From: an uncultured Cellvibrionales bacterium
GTDB lineage: Bacteria; Pseudomonadota; Gammaproteobacteria; Pseudomonadales; Dasaniaceae
Direction: 5' to 3'
Assembly (NCBI GenBank): GCA_913019905.1
Contig: CAJVZD010000022.1
Coordinates: 1-64,000 of the forward strand
Length of the DNA stretch: 64,000 bases
Made by a program: the position numbers and the translations under genes. Position 1 is the first letter of the stretch. The number at the start of each line of letters is the position of its first letter. Shown piece after piece: positions 63,743 to 64,000 of this stretch. Under the pieces are notes generated by a model that was not told where the DNA came from, ran no database searches, and was given only the letters and a program-made list of their open reading frames with translations.

Positions 63743-64000
63743 CTTAAGCCCAAGCCCCTTGCGATAACGCCACGTAAGATTTCACGTGTACCCCCACGCA
63801 ACGTAAATGAAGGTGCATGCAAAATTGCGGATTTTAACGTTTCCTGAAACCGTTCGCTGGTATTTATAGGCGCGACCAAGCGCAACATTTCCGGCATCAT
63901 CTTTTCAAAATTCGTTCCTAAATCTTTTACCACGCTGGCCTCGAGCGCGGGATTTTTCCCCTCCTCTAACATCAGTGCGACAGATATAGACATCCGGCGC
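63739..64000 (-). CDS. Acyl-CoA dehydrogenase partner subunit, 5' end beyond window
   Basis: Only the C-terminal 87 codons lie inside the window. They show the ACAD helical end (SISVALMLEEGKNPALEASV, VVKDLGTNFEKMMPEMLRL) and the terminal motif LRGGTREILRGVIARGLGL, in which GGT takes the place of EGT. The reading frame stays open to the window edge, so the gene starts beyond 64000. Its last four bases overlap the start of the FadE28-like gene, so both are co-translated. Confidence 0.85.
   Translation of the reverse strand, partial: RRMSISVALMLEEGKNPALEASVVKDLGTNFEKMMPEMLRLVAPINTSERFQETLKSAILHAPSFTLRGGTREILRGVIARGLGLR

Noticed and set aside
1-64000. Phage, integrase or intact insertion sequence
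   Set aside because: No integrase, transposase, terminase or structural phage gene was seen on either strand.

Overview
The window looks like a chromosomal segment of a free-living, probably marine or aquatic, gammaproteobacterium (inference). It has a Gram-negative envelope (two TonB-dependent receptors, a MipA-type barrel, MltD with LysM domains, periplasmic sensors), the gammaproteobacterial-type rRNA methylase RlmF, an Lrp-family regulator, and many acyl-CoA dehydrogenases of the kind common in lipid- and steroid-degrading lineages of the Cellvibrionales/Spongiibacter type. By eye the base composition is close to 50% GC with AT-rich intergenic gaps. I see no tRNA, rRNA, CRISPR array, phage or intact insertion sequence.

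Layout. 0.6-7.8 kb: an HDOD/GAF histidine kinase, a gene broken by one in-frame TAG, a DsbA-fold isomerase, a periplasmic solute-binding protein, a di-iron membrane hydroxylase and a TetR regulator. 8.0-13.1 kb: the best-defined functional unit, an operon of SCP2-type thiolase, two hotdog hydratase subunits, an SDR dehydrogenase and a TetR regulator, with a convergent acyl-CoA dehydrogenase. The thiolase and dehydrogenase promoters carry the same 22-bp operator-like site, so this looks like a small beta-oxidation-type regulon for a bulky acyl-CoA. 13.6-20 kb: a thioesterase fused at its 5' side to a leftover TolB-like fragment, a PLP decarboxylase, an FAD-linked 2-hydroxyacid dehydrogenase, a DUF1499 protein and a YjbQ protein. 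20-27.5 kb: a TonB receptor, a PQQ dehydrogenase with a cytochrome c tail, and MltD. 27.6-32.3 kb: small proteins, RlmF, an Lrp regulator divergent from a methionine gamma-lyase-type enzyme, and a truncated acyl-CoA ligase. 32.4-41.8 kb: two diguanylate cyclases (one with tandem solute-binding domains, one CHASE-like), a YkgJ-type cysteine-rich protein, an orphan LanC-like protein, and a Tim44-like/Yip1-like pair. 42-50.5 kb: a second TonB receptor, an amidohydrolase, a MipA protein, a PhyH dioxygenase and an acyl-CoA dehydrogenase. 50.8-61.2 kb: a large beta-propeller lipoprotein with two heme-c-type motifs, a DUF21/CBS protein, an overlapping aminotransferase/sulfotransferase pair, an M20 amidohydrolase, cytochrome b561 and a DUF3500 protein. 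61.4-64 kb: one acyl-CoA dehydrogenase, then two overlapping dehydrogenase genes (a likely heteromeric pair) running off the window edge.

The gaps hold three copies of a roughly 150-bp inverted-repeat (MITE-like) element, several short tandem arrays and at least four gene remnants. I did not find a clearly new defence or mobile system. The items most worth a second look are the shared TetR operator pair, the orphan LanC-like enzyme with all its zinc and catalytic residues, the in-frame G-rich hexanucleotide array inside a diguanylate cyclase, and the propeller/heme lipoprotein.
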